From Aedes albopictus (taxonomy: Eukaryota; Arthropoda; Insecta; Diptera; Culicidae): DNA of 64,000 nt. The stretch lies in assembly GCF_035046485.1 (NCBI RefSeq), contig NC_085137.1:8781977-8845976 (forward strand), read 5' to 3'. Shown piece after piece: positions 1 through 10,927 of this stretch (its first letter is position 1; each line of letters starts with the position of its first letter). The position numbers and the translations under genes are program-made. Below the pieces are notes generated by a model. That model was given only the letters and a program-made list of their open reading frames with translations, ran no database searches and was not told the origin of the DNA.

Positions 1-89
1 TAAGCGGTGTGGAGCAAAGCGATTTTTTTTAACCACGCTAGTACTCTGTCTCCCCCCTTCCCCTCACGACCAAAAAGCTGGTTACGCCC

Positions 90-290
90 TTGTTTGTTGC
101 TCAAACTTTGGCTAACTATGTTGTTGAAGTTGCAAGAAATTGAAACTACAACAACTTAGTTACCCAAAGTTTTGCTCAAACAGCATCAAATTTGAGCAAG
201 AAATCATAATACCCAAGCTGCTTGCACCATTTCATTGCAAAAGCGTAAAATTTATCATCTCACCATACAAAAATTTAGCTCACTACTTTC
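90..290. mobile_element. Degraded foldback MITE fragment, same family as 10574-10927
   Basis: The segment holds a short imperfect inverted repeat. A stretch near 95 (TTGCTCAAACTTTGGCTAAC) is answered in reverse complement near 160-180 (GTTACCCAAAGTTTTGCTC). The right half (cagcatcaaat through ttcattgc) matches the right arm of the better preserved copy at 10790-10870. The outer left arm is missing, so this is a decayed copy. No terminal duplication is visible. Confidence 0.55.
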
Positions 291-730
291 AATCTTTCTT
301 CACCGATTGCTAACTATTGTCATATATTTTTTTTCTAAAATATCATGTTACTCAGCTGCAGCAGATGTTATCGTATAAGTCTTATCATATAGATTGGAAG
401 TATGCCTGAAATATTACCATCATCATTTCTATTTGAGAATGTCACGAATTGCCGTGAGAACGGGTTATCGGATTGACAAAATTCTTTCACTTCTTTTCTC
501 CAGTACGACAACTTTCCGATAACCTTCAGAGAAAGGCACTGTGGCCGTTTGGCGGATTCATTAAGGGTTTAATGAAATGTTTATCAAGAGTCTAATAGTC
601 CATTTTACGAGCCGATTTTATGAATTAAATCTCGACAGGAGTAGCGTCCTAACCCGTAAAAATTAATATCATCATCAACATTGTTTTCACTTCGTAAAAT
701 GGTTCATTGCGACATTCATGCTAACCTCTA

Positions 731-810
731 TACTGCCCCTATTCGCATAACAGTCCCATGTTTGCTGGGTTTCCTATTCACATGGGACTGCTGTGCGAAT
801 AGGGGCAGTA
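731..810. mobile_element. 80-bp hairpin MITE, copy 1, TA target duplication
   Basis: The element starts TACTGCCCCTATTCGC and ends with the near-perfect reverse complement GCGAATAGGGGCAGTA, with a 20-nt loop at 761-780. It is flanked by TA at 729-730 and 811-812. A second copy of exactly the same length with an identical loop lies at 4335-4414. There is no coding capacity. The TA duplication suggests mobilisation by a Tc1/mariner-type transposase, which is an inference. Confidence 0.85.
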
Positions 811-812
811 TA

Positions 813-2605
813 GGGCACTGCACTGTTTTGATTTTGTATGGGATTTTGACGTTTCTTGGCCTTGTCGTTTACAAATTTTTTGTAAGAGTGAAAGAGAAGG
901 GGAGAATTTCATGCAGAGCCCTATACAAACCAATATCGTTTTTAAGTCATCACAGATCGTCACATATCTACCCAACGAGTAATCAATAAAAATCACAGCA
1001 TGCTAAGACAATTCGCTACCTGATCGGATCCCAACAAAGCAAACCGGACAACAGCTGGCGAGCCACCCTACCTTTTTGCACAATGCTCCACACCGTTAAC
1101 GACCATATTTAGCGGTAGGTATTTAGATCTACCCAGCGCAGTTCGATCGACCCGGGCGGGCGGGCAAGGGATATGAATCAAATTCGCCGAATCCTCCTTC
1201 TCGGGCTCCATCTGTCGAATCCAATTTGCGAAATGAAAAATTGATTTCGCGCGGCACTTTGTGTTTGGTTTTCGAATGTGCGATTCATTTGCTGCTTGCC
1301 GGCTCCCGCGCGTTGCTCATTTGAGGTCCACCGCTGCCTGGTTGCTTTGTTGCCAATTTGGCCGAAGAGGTGGCATCAGGCTCAGCCACCCGTTCCCCCG
1401 CAGCAAGGGGGTACCGACTCGTCAACGTCATTGCCGATTCGGAGGGAAATAAAAGTGAAATTCGCAACAACGTCACAACGGAGCAGAACACTGACTGTAA
1501 GCTGAAACTTTTGTGCAAAAATAGAAACCCCCCTTCATGTCAATATCATATTTTTGCCAATTTCAAAGAAGGACCAAATTCGGATGCGTGTCATTTTACC
1601 GAGTTTGCCTCTGACGCGCGGTGCGGTTACCTTGAATTCGGCACCGGTTCATTAATTTTTATTAATTCCTGTGCCAACAAAGTGCCCCCATTTTTCAATT
1701 ATCAAACGCATTGTGATTTTTTTTTTGGTTCGTTTGTTCCTTCGTTCGTCTCGTTGCCGCTGTCAAATATTGACAGACGCAACAAATTTCTTCGTTGGAG
1801 GTATTGGCAGAGCCCGACAAAAAAATTTGAATATGATACGATGGCCAAACAAAAGAGGAACCTTAAGAACTTTGGTTTTCTGGTAAAAGGAGATGAACAG
1901 GAAATTTAATCTTAAATTATTAAAAAAATATGCTGCGGGGCCTCACTATTACTGTTGCTGCTGCTGCTGGTTGAGATTTGATGCACCACCAGGACAATGT
2001 TGGGGGCCTGACCACAGCAGGGCATGTGACATAACCACCAAGAAAGGAAGCGAAAAAAATGCAACTGAGGTTCCTTGAATCTTGCTACCTATATATCTTC
2101 AGTTTTTTTGCTTGATATAACCAGCGCCTGCAGCGTGTTGCATTTCGTTAACAAAATCATCGATGTGGGCTTCCTCATCGGCACAATTGCGGTTGGAGTA
2201 TGTGGGTTGGTTTACTGAATGACAGGTAGCGGGTGTAAGATGAATGAAGATAAAAAATGATTTTGCGCCTTTTTCATGTATTGAACTGCAGAAGAATGTT
2301 GATAGTAAGACTCAATTTGACGATCCGTAAATTAAGGATGGTGTGCAATGACATACGTCAGTTTAATTGCAACATAAATCTATAAATCTAAACATTTGTT
2401 CTATCTATACATTGAAACATGATTTTATGTCTGTCTGTCTGTCTATCTGCCTGATTCATATGGATTCAGAAACTACTGGACCGACAGGCGTGAAAATTGG
2501 CAGGCAAGATTTTTTGGGTAGGCGAAGGTTCTTAGCATGGTTCGAGACCCCTTCCCCTCTAGAAAGGGGGACTCCCATACTGATGAATTGGCGGAGCACT
2601 TTTCT
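813..2605. other. Unique-looking DNA without a recognisable gene
   Basis: This interval is partly GC-richer (about 1140-1660) than its surroundings and has a CTG run near 1955-1970. The longest frame here is 183 codons (1358-1909, plus). It shows no domain, signal peptide or biased composition that I recognise, and a frame of that size can arise by chance in 64 kb. The moderately GC-rich block could be a conserved non-coding or exon-adjacent segment, but the sequence alone does not show that. Confidence 0.4.
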
Positions 2606-2607
2606 AT

Positions 2608-2742
2608 AGTCCACTGCACGAATTAACGCTGGCCTAACGCTTACTCTCACAGAAAATTTTTACGTTTGAGCGGTGCCGCTTCGCTCAAACGTCAAATTTG
2701 CTGTGAGAGTAAGCAGGCCAGCATAAATTCGTGTAGTGGACC
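2608..2742. mobile_element. Palindromic MITE (GGTCCACTGC family), copy 1
   Basis: This is an almost complete inverted repeat. Left-arm motifs GTCCACTGCACGAATT and TTTGAGCGGTGCC are matched by the right arm, which ends AATTCGTGTAGTGGACC. AT dinucleotides flank it at 2606-2607 and 2743-2744. A more perfect copy lies at 59196-59327. The centre is the GAGCGGTGCCGCTTCGCTC hairpin. It is non-coding. Confidence 0.85.
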
Positions 2743-2895
2743 ATGCTGCTGTTTGCCAAAAAATCATAGTTGACATAGTTTCTATCACGGTCGTTGCACA
2801 AGACAGGAGAAGGCACTAAGTTCCTCCGCACGCCATTGACAGTTTCGTAAAACCTCCGCATGTTACACACTCTCTTGTACATGAGCAATGAAGTT

Positions 2896-3050
2896 CCCAG
2901 ACAACCAGTAATCGTATAGGATGTTGCATAAGAAGATAAAGTGGAGGCCATATGCGTTCATGCCTCCATTTAGGCGCATGTAAAATGTACGTATATCGCC
3001 TCCACTTTAACATCTTATGCAACATCGTATACGATCACTGGTTGACTGGG
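2896..3050. mobile_element. 155-bp MITE with CCCAGACAACCAGT termini
   Basis: Terminal inverted repeats CCCAGACAACCAGTAATCG and CGATCACTGGTTGACTGGG enclose nested complementary segments (TTGCATAAGA with TCTTATGCAA, and AAGTGGAGGC with GCCTCCACTT). The right terminus is followed by TTTT and the left is preceded by GTT, so the duplication is 2-4 bp and unclear. A related left end is seen near 63331. Confidence 0.8.
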
Positions 3051-4334
3051 TTTTCCTCATGCTCTCTTTTCTTTTTGCGGTGCATTCGTTTTTCGCCTAG
3101 TCTTCCCAAGTAACATTTTAGGTTTTGTTCGGCTCTACAAGAGATCTTCATGACCAATTTTATAAAACTTGCAATAAAATTGAATCATACATCAAAACCT
3201 CTTGATAACCTCTTTAAGAGCATCTTCCGGCTAAGTGGACCACTCTCGGAGAGGTTTTGCAAACCGCATTAAGAGTAGAAATAAATCCGTTTTAAAACCT
3301 AGTTGAAAAATTTCCCACTCTCGATTGTTGTTGTTTTTTTTTTCAACAAAAACTATGACAGCTCAAGATGCAGAGCAGCTTCTTAGATGGCACGTAAAGT
3401 TTAGGAGGATACATCATTCGTAAGTAGAAAGCGATAATTTCAAAGTAATATTTTAGTAGTTATTGGGATGGTAGGCTTATGCGCATTCAATTCATTTTTT
3501 CATTTATTTAGTATTACATCAAATTCAAGATAAAACTGAATCAACAATATTTCTCCATACTACACGGTTCGCGCATTCAAATTTACCGTGAATATTGGGG
3601 TTGCAGATTTATAAAATTAATGCGCTTCGAAAATAGTGAATATTATCATCTTGGAATGAAATAAATCAATTTGTGAATTTAGTACAACTATCTCGAATCA
3701 CAAGAAAACTCAGCTGAGAGAGTTTATTTATGTGTATATGTTATGGAAATGGTGGCAAACTATCAATTCATTGCTAATTCATGCAAAATTAACTATTTTT
3801 CATTCACGCAAACTATTTCTTCAATATGGCGACGACCATAATCAGCGAAAATAAAACGAAAGCAAGTTTACTTTTATGATGACCACAATAAACCTAGAAG
3901 TGTCGTAGTTTCTGCTTTTCCACCAACAGATGTCGTTATAAATCGAACGGATCGCCATCTGTTGAGAGTTTTAACAGTTTTATTGTGGTAATAATGATTG
4001 CCAGAAGGCCGGGTCCCCCGACACCAGCATCCGGCTTCTGGCAACACATCCGTTACCCTCTGGCACTCCTCGTTATTGAGCGATGCCTAACACTTCCTGC
4101 GCTGCAGTACCCATCGCTCCTTGGATATATTCCCACAGAGTTTTGAGATTATCGCTCTCGTTGATCTCACTATCCGCTCATCCCGAGCGTCTCTCCACCA
4201 AGGAGGTACGGCTCATACAGCGTCTCTTCTGATATCCAGCGTTGTTTTTTATGTTGGGCAACTGGGCATATAACAGTTTTCGAGAAAGTCCGCTCACATG
4301 ATTCGGATGTCGACTCAACCGTCTTAGCATGATG
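3051..4334. other. No gene; MITE remnant and a dispersed-repeat fragment
   Basis: Around 3105 a CCCAAGTAACA end, as in the element at 5994, starts a decayed sequence without a visible partner. From about 3995 to 4240 there is a GC-richer segment. Its part ACCAAGGAGGTACGGCTCA also occurs, reverse complemented and diverged, near 34237-34258. That marks it as an interspersed repeat of unknown class. I see nothing coding. Confidence 0.45.
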
Positions 4335-4414
4335 TACTGCCTATGACCGCATGTCAGTCCCACATTTGCTGGGTTTCCTATTCATATGGGATAGTTATGC
4401 GATCATAGGCAGTA
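4335..4414. mobile_element. 80-bp hairpin MITE, copy 2
   Basis: It has the same length and the same 20-nt loop (4365-4384) as the copy at 731-810, and TACTGCC/GGCAGTA ends. The arms differ from copy 1, but the differences are largely paired, so complementarity is kept. The right side is followed by TA; the left is preceded by TG, so one target base has probably mutated. Confidence 0.85.
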
Positions 4415-5508
4415 TAGTAAGTAAAAAGCACGATACATAGATTTTCGTTCCTCCCACTAAAGAATCGAATTATTAGTGCGAGTCGGACACACAATACGAA
4501 TGAAAAAACGATGGATTCGCAAAAGTTTCGATGTTCTGCATCTAATCATTATTAAATTGAGCAGCCAATCCCACTTTTCGGCAACTTGTTGGACTCGTAA
4601 TGAACTTCAATGAATCGTAACTCTTTTGAAAAGAATCATGGCTCACTCACTCGGTTTTGCGAATCGATTCTTTGAGTCGATTCGCGAGTGAGTTACCCAT
4701 GTCTATAAGAAACGCTGTATCGTGTCAGCTTCACCTAATGCCATGTTAAGACTATGAAATTATAACATGATACAGGCAACGTGAAATTCCAATATCATGA
4801 AACCGTTCTCAATGGGTGTTGGGTGATCGGGGTGTCACTAGACGGTACGAGATGGGTACCAGTCCTTTAGGCCACCTAGCGATGACGAACTGGGTTTAAC
4901 GGGTCGTAAACTGTGTCACTTTCGAGGAAATTTCTCTGCCGAGGTTATCTTCGACCAAAGGGGCAAAATCTTGCAGGAGAACTGTCGGGCAAATCGGGAT
5001 CAACACACCGGGATAGAAACCGAATCTTTGGTACACTTTGGAGATCAGGCAGCAAAGCGCACACGGGATGGGTAAGAAACCGAAACCGATGAGACAAAAT
5101 ACTTTATCGCAATTTCGGATGGCAAAAGGTTATTGCAACCATAACAAATTACAAATGATCCTTAGAAAATCAAAAAGCGCTCCATAAAGAATGAACATAT
5201 GTTCCATGAAAATGTGCAATGTTACCCATCAATTATTGAAAACGTTCCATACTTTATAAAAAATGTACCGGTAAAACATAAATTTTTCTCATTAAAAGTG
5301 ATGAGTTTGTTCCATTTTGCACTGCAATTTCATTGAGTTAATGTGACATAAGTTTTCATTATAATTGGGTTATATATATTTCTTTAATAGAGTATTGTGT
5401 TGTTCCTTTCTGTGAATGCCTCTCGGCTAAATGGGGTTTGTATCGTACTATAATCGATCGCATTCGCCTTTGTTTTTTCGAGGTTTCAAAAACTCTAACA
5501 GGGGTAAA
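4415..5508. other. No feature recognised
   Basis: This is AT-rich intergenic sequence. A weak inverted similarity (CACGATACA near 4429 and TGTATCGTG near 4719) might mark an old MITE, but the arms are too diverged to call. There is no credible open frame. Confidence 0.4.
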
Positions 5509-5910
5509 CAAGGATGGGATCATTCATTTGCAATCAATTACATTCACTTGCAGGTAACTTGCTTCAAAACCATCGTAGCAAAAATCAATGTATGGAATAC
5601 TTTTTCATTTTTGTTTACCTGAAACTTTGTAGAACAATGCACTAGCGTAGCATCAATAATAAAGTCAACAGAATCCAGCAAACGCAACTCTCCACGGCGT
5701 GAATGTCATTTACATTCACCTCGTGGAGAGTTGCCTCACAGCTCGCTCATGACTTTGATATGCGTGTGCGACCCCAATGTCATTCGGCAAACTTTCAGAT
5801 AAATCTACAACGTACAATTCATCCATATATTGTTTTTTGATAGCATGTTTCTGAACTGAGATAGTAGCAAGTGAATGTAACTCATTGCAAAATTAATGAT
5901 CCCATCCCTG
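5509..5910. mobile_element. 402-bp MITE with hairpin centre
   Basis: The ends are CAAGGATGGGATCATT and AATGATCCCATCCCTG, followed inward by the matching pair TTACATTCACTTGC / GCAAGTGAATGTAA. The midpoint falls on a strong hairpin at about 5683-5734 (GCAACTCTCCACG with CGTGGAGAGTTGC). Its symmetric position shows that this hairpin is the core of the transposable element rather than an independent RNA gene. Confidence 0.75.
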
Positions 5911-5993
5911 GGTGTGAATCAATTTCTCGACTAGATTCCTGAGTACCCGGGATAACCTGGCTGAAGTCAGGCTTTGAGCTCATGGAACTTTTG

Positions 5994-6160
5994 CCCAAGT
6001 AACACACATGTTATATAAAAGTTACGACAGCGCAAGTTTTGGTTGTATAGAAGTTAATTTTATGTTATTTCAGCACAATGTTAGAATTACGTAAAATAAA
6101 CTTCTATACAACCAAAACCTGCGCTGTCGTAACTCTATTATAACATGTGTGTTGCTTGGG
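5994..6160. mobile_element. 167-bp MITE with CCCAAGTAACACACATG termini
   Basis: The left arm CCCAAGTAACACACATGTTA and the right arm TAACATGTGTGTTGCTTGGG are complementary. Complementarity continues inward through TTACGACAGCGCAAGTTTTG and its partner. It is non-coding. The CCCAAGTAAC end recurs near 3105 and CCCAAGCAACC near 10343, indicating a multi-copy family in this genome. Confidence 0.85.
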
Positions 6161-8386
6161 TGATAAATCGTAATCACATATTTCACGTATGTGAAACCTC
6201 TCTGCACTACATAAACTCATAGTTTATCATGCATCATAAGAAGGCCTCTCAAAACTATTCCTAGGAAAATTTGATGAAAATTTCCTGGGAAAGTGTAAGA
6301 ACGGATTCGGACAATCCATCGAGAGATTCAGAAAATATAATCAGTAGTACAAGGGCAACACATATTCTAAAGATGTCTCCGATTTCCTATGGGGTCAATA
6401 AGAGAATCACATCTCGTGTTATTTGAAAACAACAATCGTAAATGTAGACTTGGATGGTTCAGGAATGTTCAATATCCCAAAAGCTCAAAGGCGACCTATC
6501 GAGAATCTCAAAATCGAACCTGTAGCAACTTCAACTATCATTTGGCAACGGAATAGGTAACCTCCCATTGAAATACTTCATAGTAAAATGGTGGTGCAAA
6601 TCGTACTTGGCCTTATTTTTACCCGACTTAGCTCAGTGACCCACCGGTTTCACTCCGTCCAGAAGTTCAAGAAAATGTTAAAACCGTATGTTTTTAAAAC
6701 TAGAGTGTTGTGCAAGATTGTTTTCAAAATTTGGCCAAATTCTGTTGAGAAATGGGCTGTAGGCGATTTTTTGAACTTTCATTTCGCAGCTGGAGACTAT
6801 CGGGATAATTTAACTAGTAAATCATCAAATAATTCAACGTACATATGTCCAGATGGGTAAATTATTGGTTGAAAATCCACAGCCCAGGTGAGATTATAGC
6901 TCACGACCCCCATACGCTAGTCCAGGTACTTGACCAATTGAGCAATTTTATATTTTGCAACAAATACGACGAAAACAGGTCAAATACTATTAGAAGAAAA
7001 CACAGAGCTCACATAAATTCTTCCAAATGCGCAGAATCGCTTTCTTTGTTCTTAATGAAATTCGCAGCAGAACCAACAACTAGAAGAAGAAAAAAAAACT
7101 TCCCATTTCGAACATCGAAAGAAAAATCAAATTTCCATAATTTTCACCATTCCAACGGTCGGAAAATAATTACCATTTGGACCAACATTTCCACGTCAGG
7201 TAAACCACAGTTGGAAGTTTTTCGCCCGGATCTTGTTTTATGAGTTCGTTTGCTGGCCAAAAAATCAGCTTATTGTCTTTATGTTCCTATTTCTCGTTTC
7301 CTCCATCCACACCTCATAATTGAACTGCCGCCATCAACCTCAAGGTGGTGACTGTGCAGGAGAGCAGTAGCAATAGAACACCGGTGGCGTCCGCAATAAT
7401 GGCCCCGTATTAAAATCCAATATTCAATTTTAAAGGTTTCTTCCGATGCTGATGCTTTCAACTTGAAACGCAAAAGCCGGAAGAAGCCCCTTTGCATCTG
7501 ATCTTTTTCCGCTTTCCGCTTTGGGCCCCGTCGTCCCACACCTCCTCTTGTTCGGGGAGTTTCGGTTCACTTTCGTTGAGGTGAGGTATTAAAATCTTTT
7601 GCGGCTACTTACGACAGAACAGGAACAAGGAAGTTTGCATGCACAAGTTTATTAGTTCAATTCCAGAGGACAAGGGCAGAGGCAGGAAGCAATATTTAGC
7701 ATATGTTGCATCTTTCTTCTTTATTAGGATTCTGGAACATGCCGCTACAAACTATCCGGTTCCTTTGCTTGGACTCGTGTCGTCGTCGTTGTTGGACGAA
7801 GAAGAAAGGGCAATAATGCTTCGTCCTCCCCAGTGAGTGGAATTTCGTACAAATGATTTAATTCATATTTAACAGAAACTGAAATCTTATATTGAGTTGT
7901 GGTTCGAGGCTTTCTCTTCGACTTATGTTCAGTGTACTGATTTCCAAAATATTACACACCTTATTTAAAGCACGGATTTAGCAGACTTTAGTGTTTCATC
8001 TTTGTCTTTTCGTGATGTCCCAATATGAACAGAAGAACTAGCGTTTGAGAGAGTTTAATGAGCATTTCCTCGGTAGTCAACTGAGGGTTTTAATGCCAAT
8101 TGTCAATTATCCACATTCGAATATCGTGTAGCAAAAATCAACATAATCTAGCGATGCTAACTTGTCCCTTTCCCTTTAAACTTCAATACTTGATCATATC
8201 TTTATCCAAACCAGTAAACATTCTCATAATATTTTCACCAAACGAATTGATCTCAGTCTTTGAAGCTGCCGTTGTTTAGATTAGTGCGACAAAGGAGCGG
8301 ACAGGACTAAGAAAGGAGCAACACGTTTTAAAACTTTTCGACTCTAAGGCCCCAGACGATGTGATCCATAACAAGACAGACACCAA
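6161..8386. other. No gene recognised
   Basis: The interval contains several chance-sized frames (up to 132 codons at 6845-7243, plus). They are lysine/asparagine/phenylalanine-rich or low-complexity, lack recognisable motifs, and fit random AT-rich DNA. No inverted or tandem structure of note was seen. Confidence 0.4.
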
Positions 8387-8388
8387 TA

Positions 8389-9232
8389 GAGTAAGGTGGG
8401 GCAAAAGTTCGACCTTAATTGAAAATTCAACTATTTTCAAGAAATCGATGCAGAGATCACCGTGTGGTGATTCTACCATCCATACGCTAAAAAATTGCTA
8501 AACAAAGTTACGCTAAATGTGTTTTCAATTTTGAGTTACAACACTTTTTGTATGTGTGTGTCTAATTCGAACTCTTGCCCCACTACTGGGGCAAAAGTGC
8601 GAATCTAGTGTTTGTGGAATTTCGCTAACCGTAGCACACTATTTCGACACTTTGGTAATCTGAACACCTAAAACCAATTAATATTTGATGATGGAACTGA
8701 AATACACTTTAAAGCTTGATCTGGATTTTACCCAAATCATGGTTAATTTTACTACACCAAAAATTAGTAGTTTTCCGCCAAATTCAGATGAAACAACTTT
8801 TTTTAACTTTGATCGAATTTTCTCACTTATTCCATCATTTTTATACAAAATATGTACAATTTGCAGAATTTTAGGTTTTCACCTAAAGTTGCTACATGAC
8901 TCGAACTTTTGCCCCACTATGTGTAAAATATGATTTCCAAATCTTTTTTGCAAAAAGTTATACATGCTGAAACATCTTCAAAATATACCTAGTTACCCCC
9001 CAAAAATTTCATGCGTTGGAAGGACCATCGCATATTACTATTTTTTGAACAAAAATCAACATTTTGTCATAACTTTTTGAAATATTGATCAATTTTCATA
9101 ATTTTCGGAGTGAAAGACTCTTTTTCAAAAAAGCTTCGAACAACCTTGACACCCGAAAGAAATAATTTGAATTGAGCTCAAAAACTTCAAAAGAAACTCT
9201 TGCCCCACTCGAACTTTCGCCCCACTTTACTC
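8389..9232. mobile_element. 844-bp non-autonomous Tc1/mariner-like element
   Basis: The ends are GAGTAAGGTGGGGCAAAAGT and the complement ending CGCCCCACTTTACTC, flanked by TA at 8387-8388 and 9233-9234. Internal copies of the terminal motif occur near 8573-8604 and 8898-8919 (CCCCACTACTGGGGCAAAAG; CGAACTTTTGCCCCACT), so the ends have been duplicated inside. No transposase frame remains. The TA duplication points to a mariner-type origin. Confidence 0.8.
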
Positions 9233-9234
9233 TA

Positions 9235-10573
9235 GATAGTGCAGCACTCTAATCCGTCGTCGTTTCTCTCGTCTTCAAGCAAGCCAACTCATCCTCCTTG
9301 GACCCATCGTATCGCCCTTTCAGGAGGACCTCGTGGAGAAGGTCGATGTCTTCGATCCAGCTAGTAGTGTTCCAGTCCAGCAAAGCGTGTCGTGTAGCGT
9401 CGTGGTGATGCTTTTCCACGACAAGCACGGAATTATTGTTCCGTTCACCAGCTCGTTCACAATCACTCCACCCAATAGCATGCATGTATCTATGTAGATA
9501 TGTTTTCAATGCGTCTTACAAGGAGTTGTGAATCCGGAAACATAATCTTTTCCGGTGCGGTGCAAAATCAGGATTCTCTCTCCCTGGGTTCAATCTGTGT
9601 CTGCGACTGGCATACAGCTGCCATCATCGTTTGCATATGACTGACTACTATCCAGCAATCACTCGGGGCCTGTTGTTTCTTGGGGGGAAAGTGTGTGTCT
9701 CATGTGGGTTCGGATCACTACGATTCGGGCGGATTATAAGATTTTGATGATTTTCTAACCACCTCCGTCTACGACCGCATCGTCTTCGACGCATTGCGTC
9801 CGTGTCTGACCGGAAGAGAAACTTATTCGTTTACGGCTATTTTCCGGAATGGATTCCTCCCTGCTGGCTGTTATTGTTTCCCATACCCTTTGTGTCGATG
9901 GGTGTCTTATTGAAGCGATGTATTTCGATGTTCCTATATAACCACGCTTTTTCTCTTTTTCTAATAAGCGGAATAAATAGACAAAACATCATTCTTCGGG
10001 TTTCAGACATCGAACATGAATATTCAGGAAAAGAACTCAAGATTCAAGTGCAAAATCCAAGTTTATCTGCACAGAATACCATTTTTTTTTCTTATGTAAT
10101 TAAGAGCGTGCAGTAGCATGACAGCAGAAAAGCATGTCAATACGGATTTGCACGCCTTAGTTTAGACTTTTCAGGTTCCGACAGAGTTTGACGAGCTTTT
10201 CGGGAGCTGTAGAGCGTGCCAAATCTTAGCGACGTACGAGTCTTCGAAATTTCTCGTTTTTTTGGGTCAATTCTATGTAATCTGGCGAAAAACCTAGACA
10301 ATAGATAGATGGAATAGGAACTTAAAAGGATGATCTCCTTCCCAAGCAACCAAAAGTTCCACTTCCCATGACACTTTCAAGTTCCACGGACTTCAGACAA
10401 AGTTCCGAAAGGAGCTTTTTGACTGCTTAAGAGGCTAAAATGATCCCTGTGGGAACTTCACACAAAAGTTTCAGCAAGGTCCATTGTTGAACTTTTAAGT
10501 AGCTTGAAAGCTGTTTAAGCTGCGACTCGGAACTCGGAAAGTAGTGTGAGAGAATTACAAGACGTGTTTCATT
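9235..10573. other. No gene; possible truncated MITE near 10343
   Basis: A GC-richer unique block spans about 9240-9830. From about 10343 a CCCAAGCAACC left end introduces a sequence with repeated AAGTTCC motifs, resembling a MITE without a visible right end. Nothing coding is supported. Confidence 0.4.
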
Positions 10574-10927
10574 GGAATAGGACACGTTCTGTGCAGTACT
10601 AGAAGTGAGTTCAATTTTCGTATGGTGACAAGGTTAACTTTCCGTTTTTGCAACGAAATGGTGGAAAAAAGCGTGGGTATTATAATTCCTTGCCTAATTT
10701 GATGCTGTTTGAGCAAAACTTCGGTTAACCGTGTTGTTGTTCTCTCCATTTCTTGCAACTTATACAAGAGTTACCTCAATTTTTGCTCAAACAGCATCAA
10801 ATTAAGCAAGGAATCATAATACCCACGCTTTTTCCACCATTTCGTTGCAGAAACGGAAAATTAACCACACCAAACAAAAATTCAGCTCATTACTTCAATT
10901 CTAGTACCTATTCCTGTGTCCTATTCC
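10574..10927. mobile_element. 354-bp foldback MITE
   Basis: The ends GGAATAGGACACG and TGTGTCCTATTCC are complementary. The inner arms are much longer and better conserved: around 10650-10716 (CGAAATGGTGGAAAAAAGCG, ATTTGATGCTGTTTGAGC) against 10783-10848 in reverse complement. A short asymmetric spacer lies at about 10720-10775. A degraded relative is at 90-290. Confidence 0.8.

Noticed and set aside
1358..1909. 183-codon plus-strand frame as a possible gene
   Set aside because: No recognisable motif, no upstream gene signals that can be supported, and the length is within what chance allows in 64 kb.
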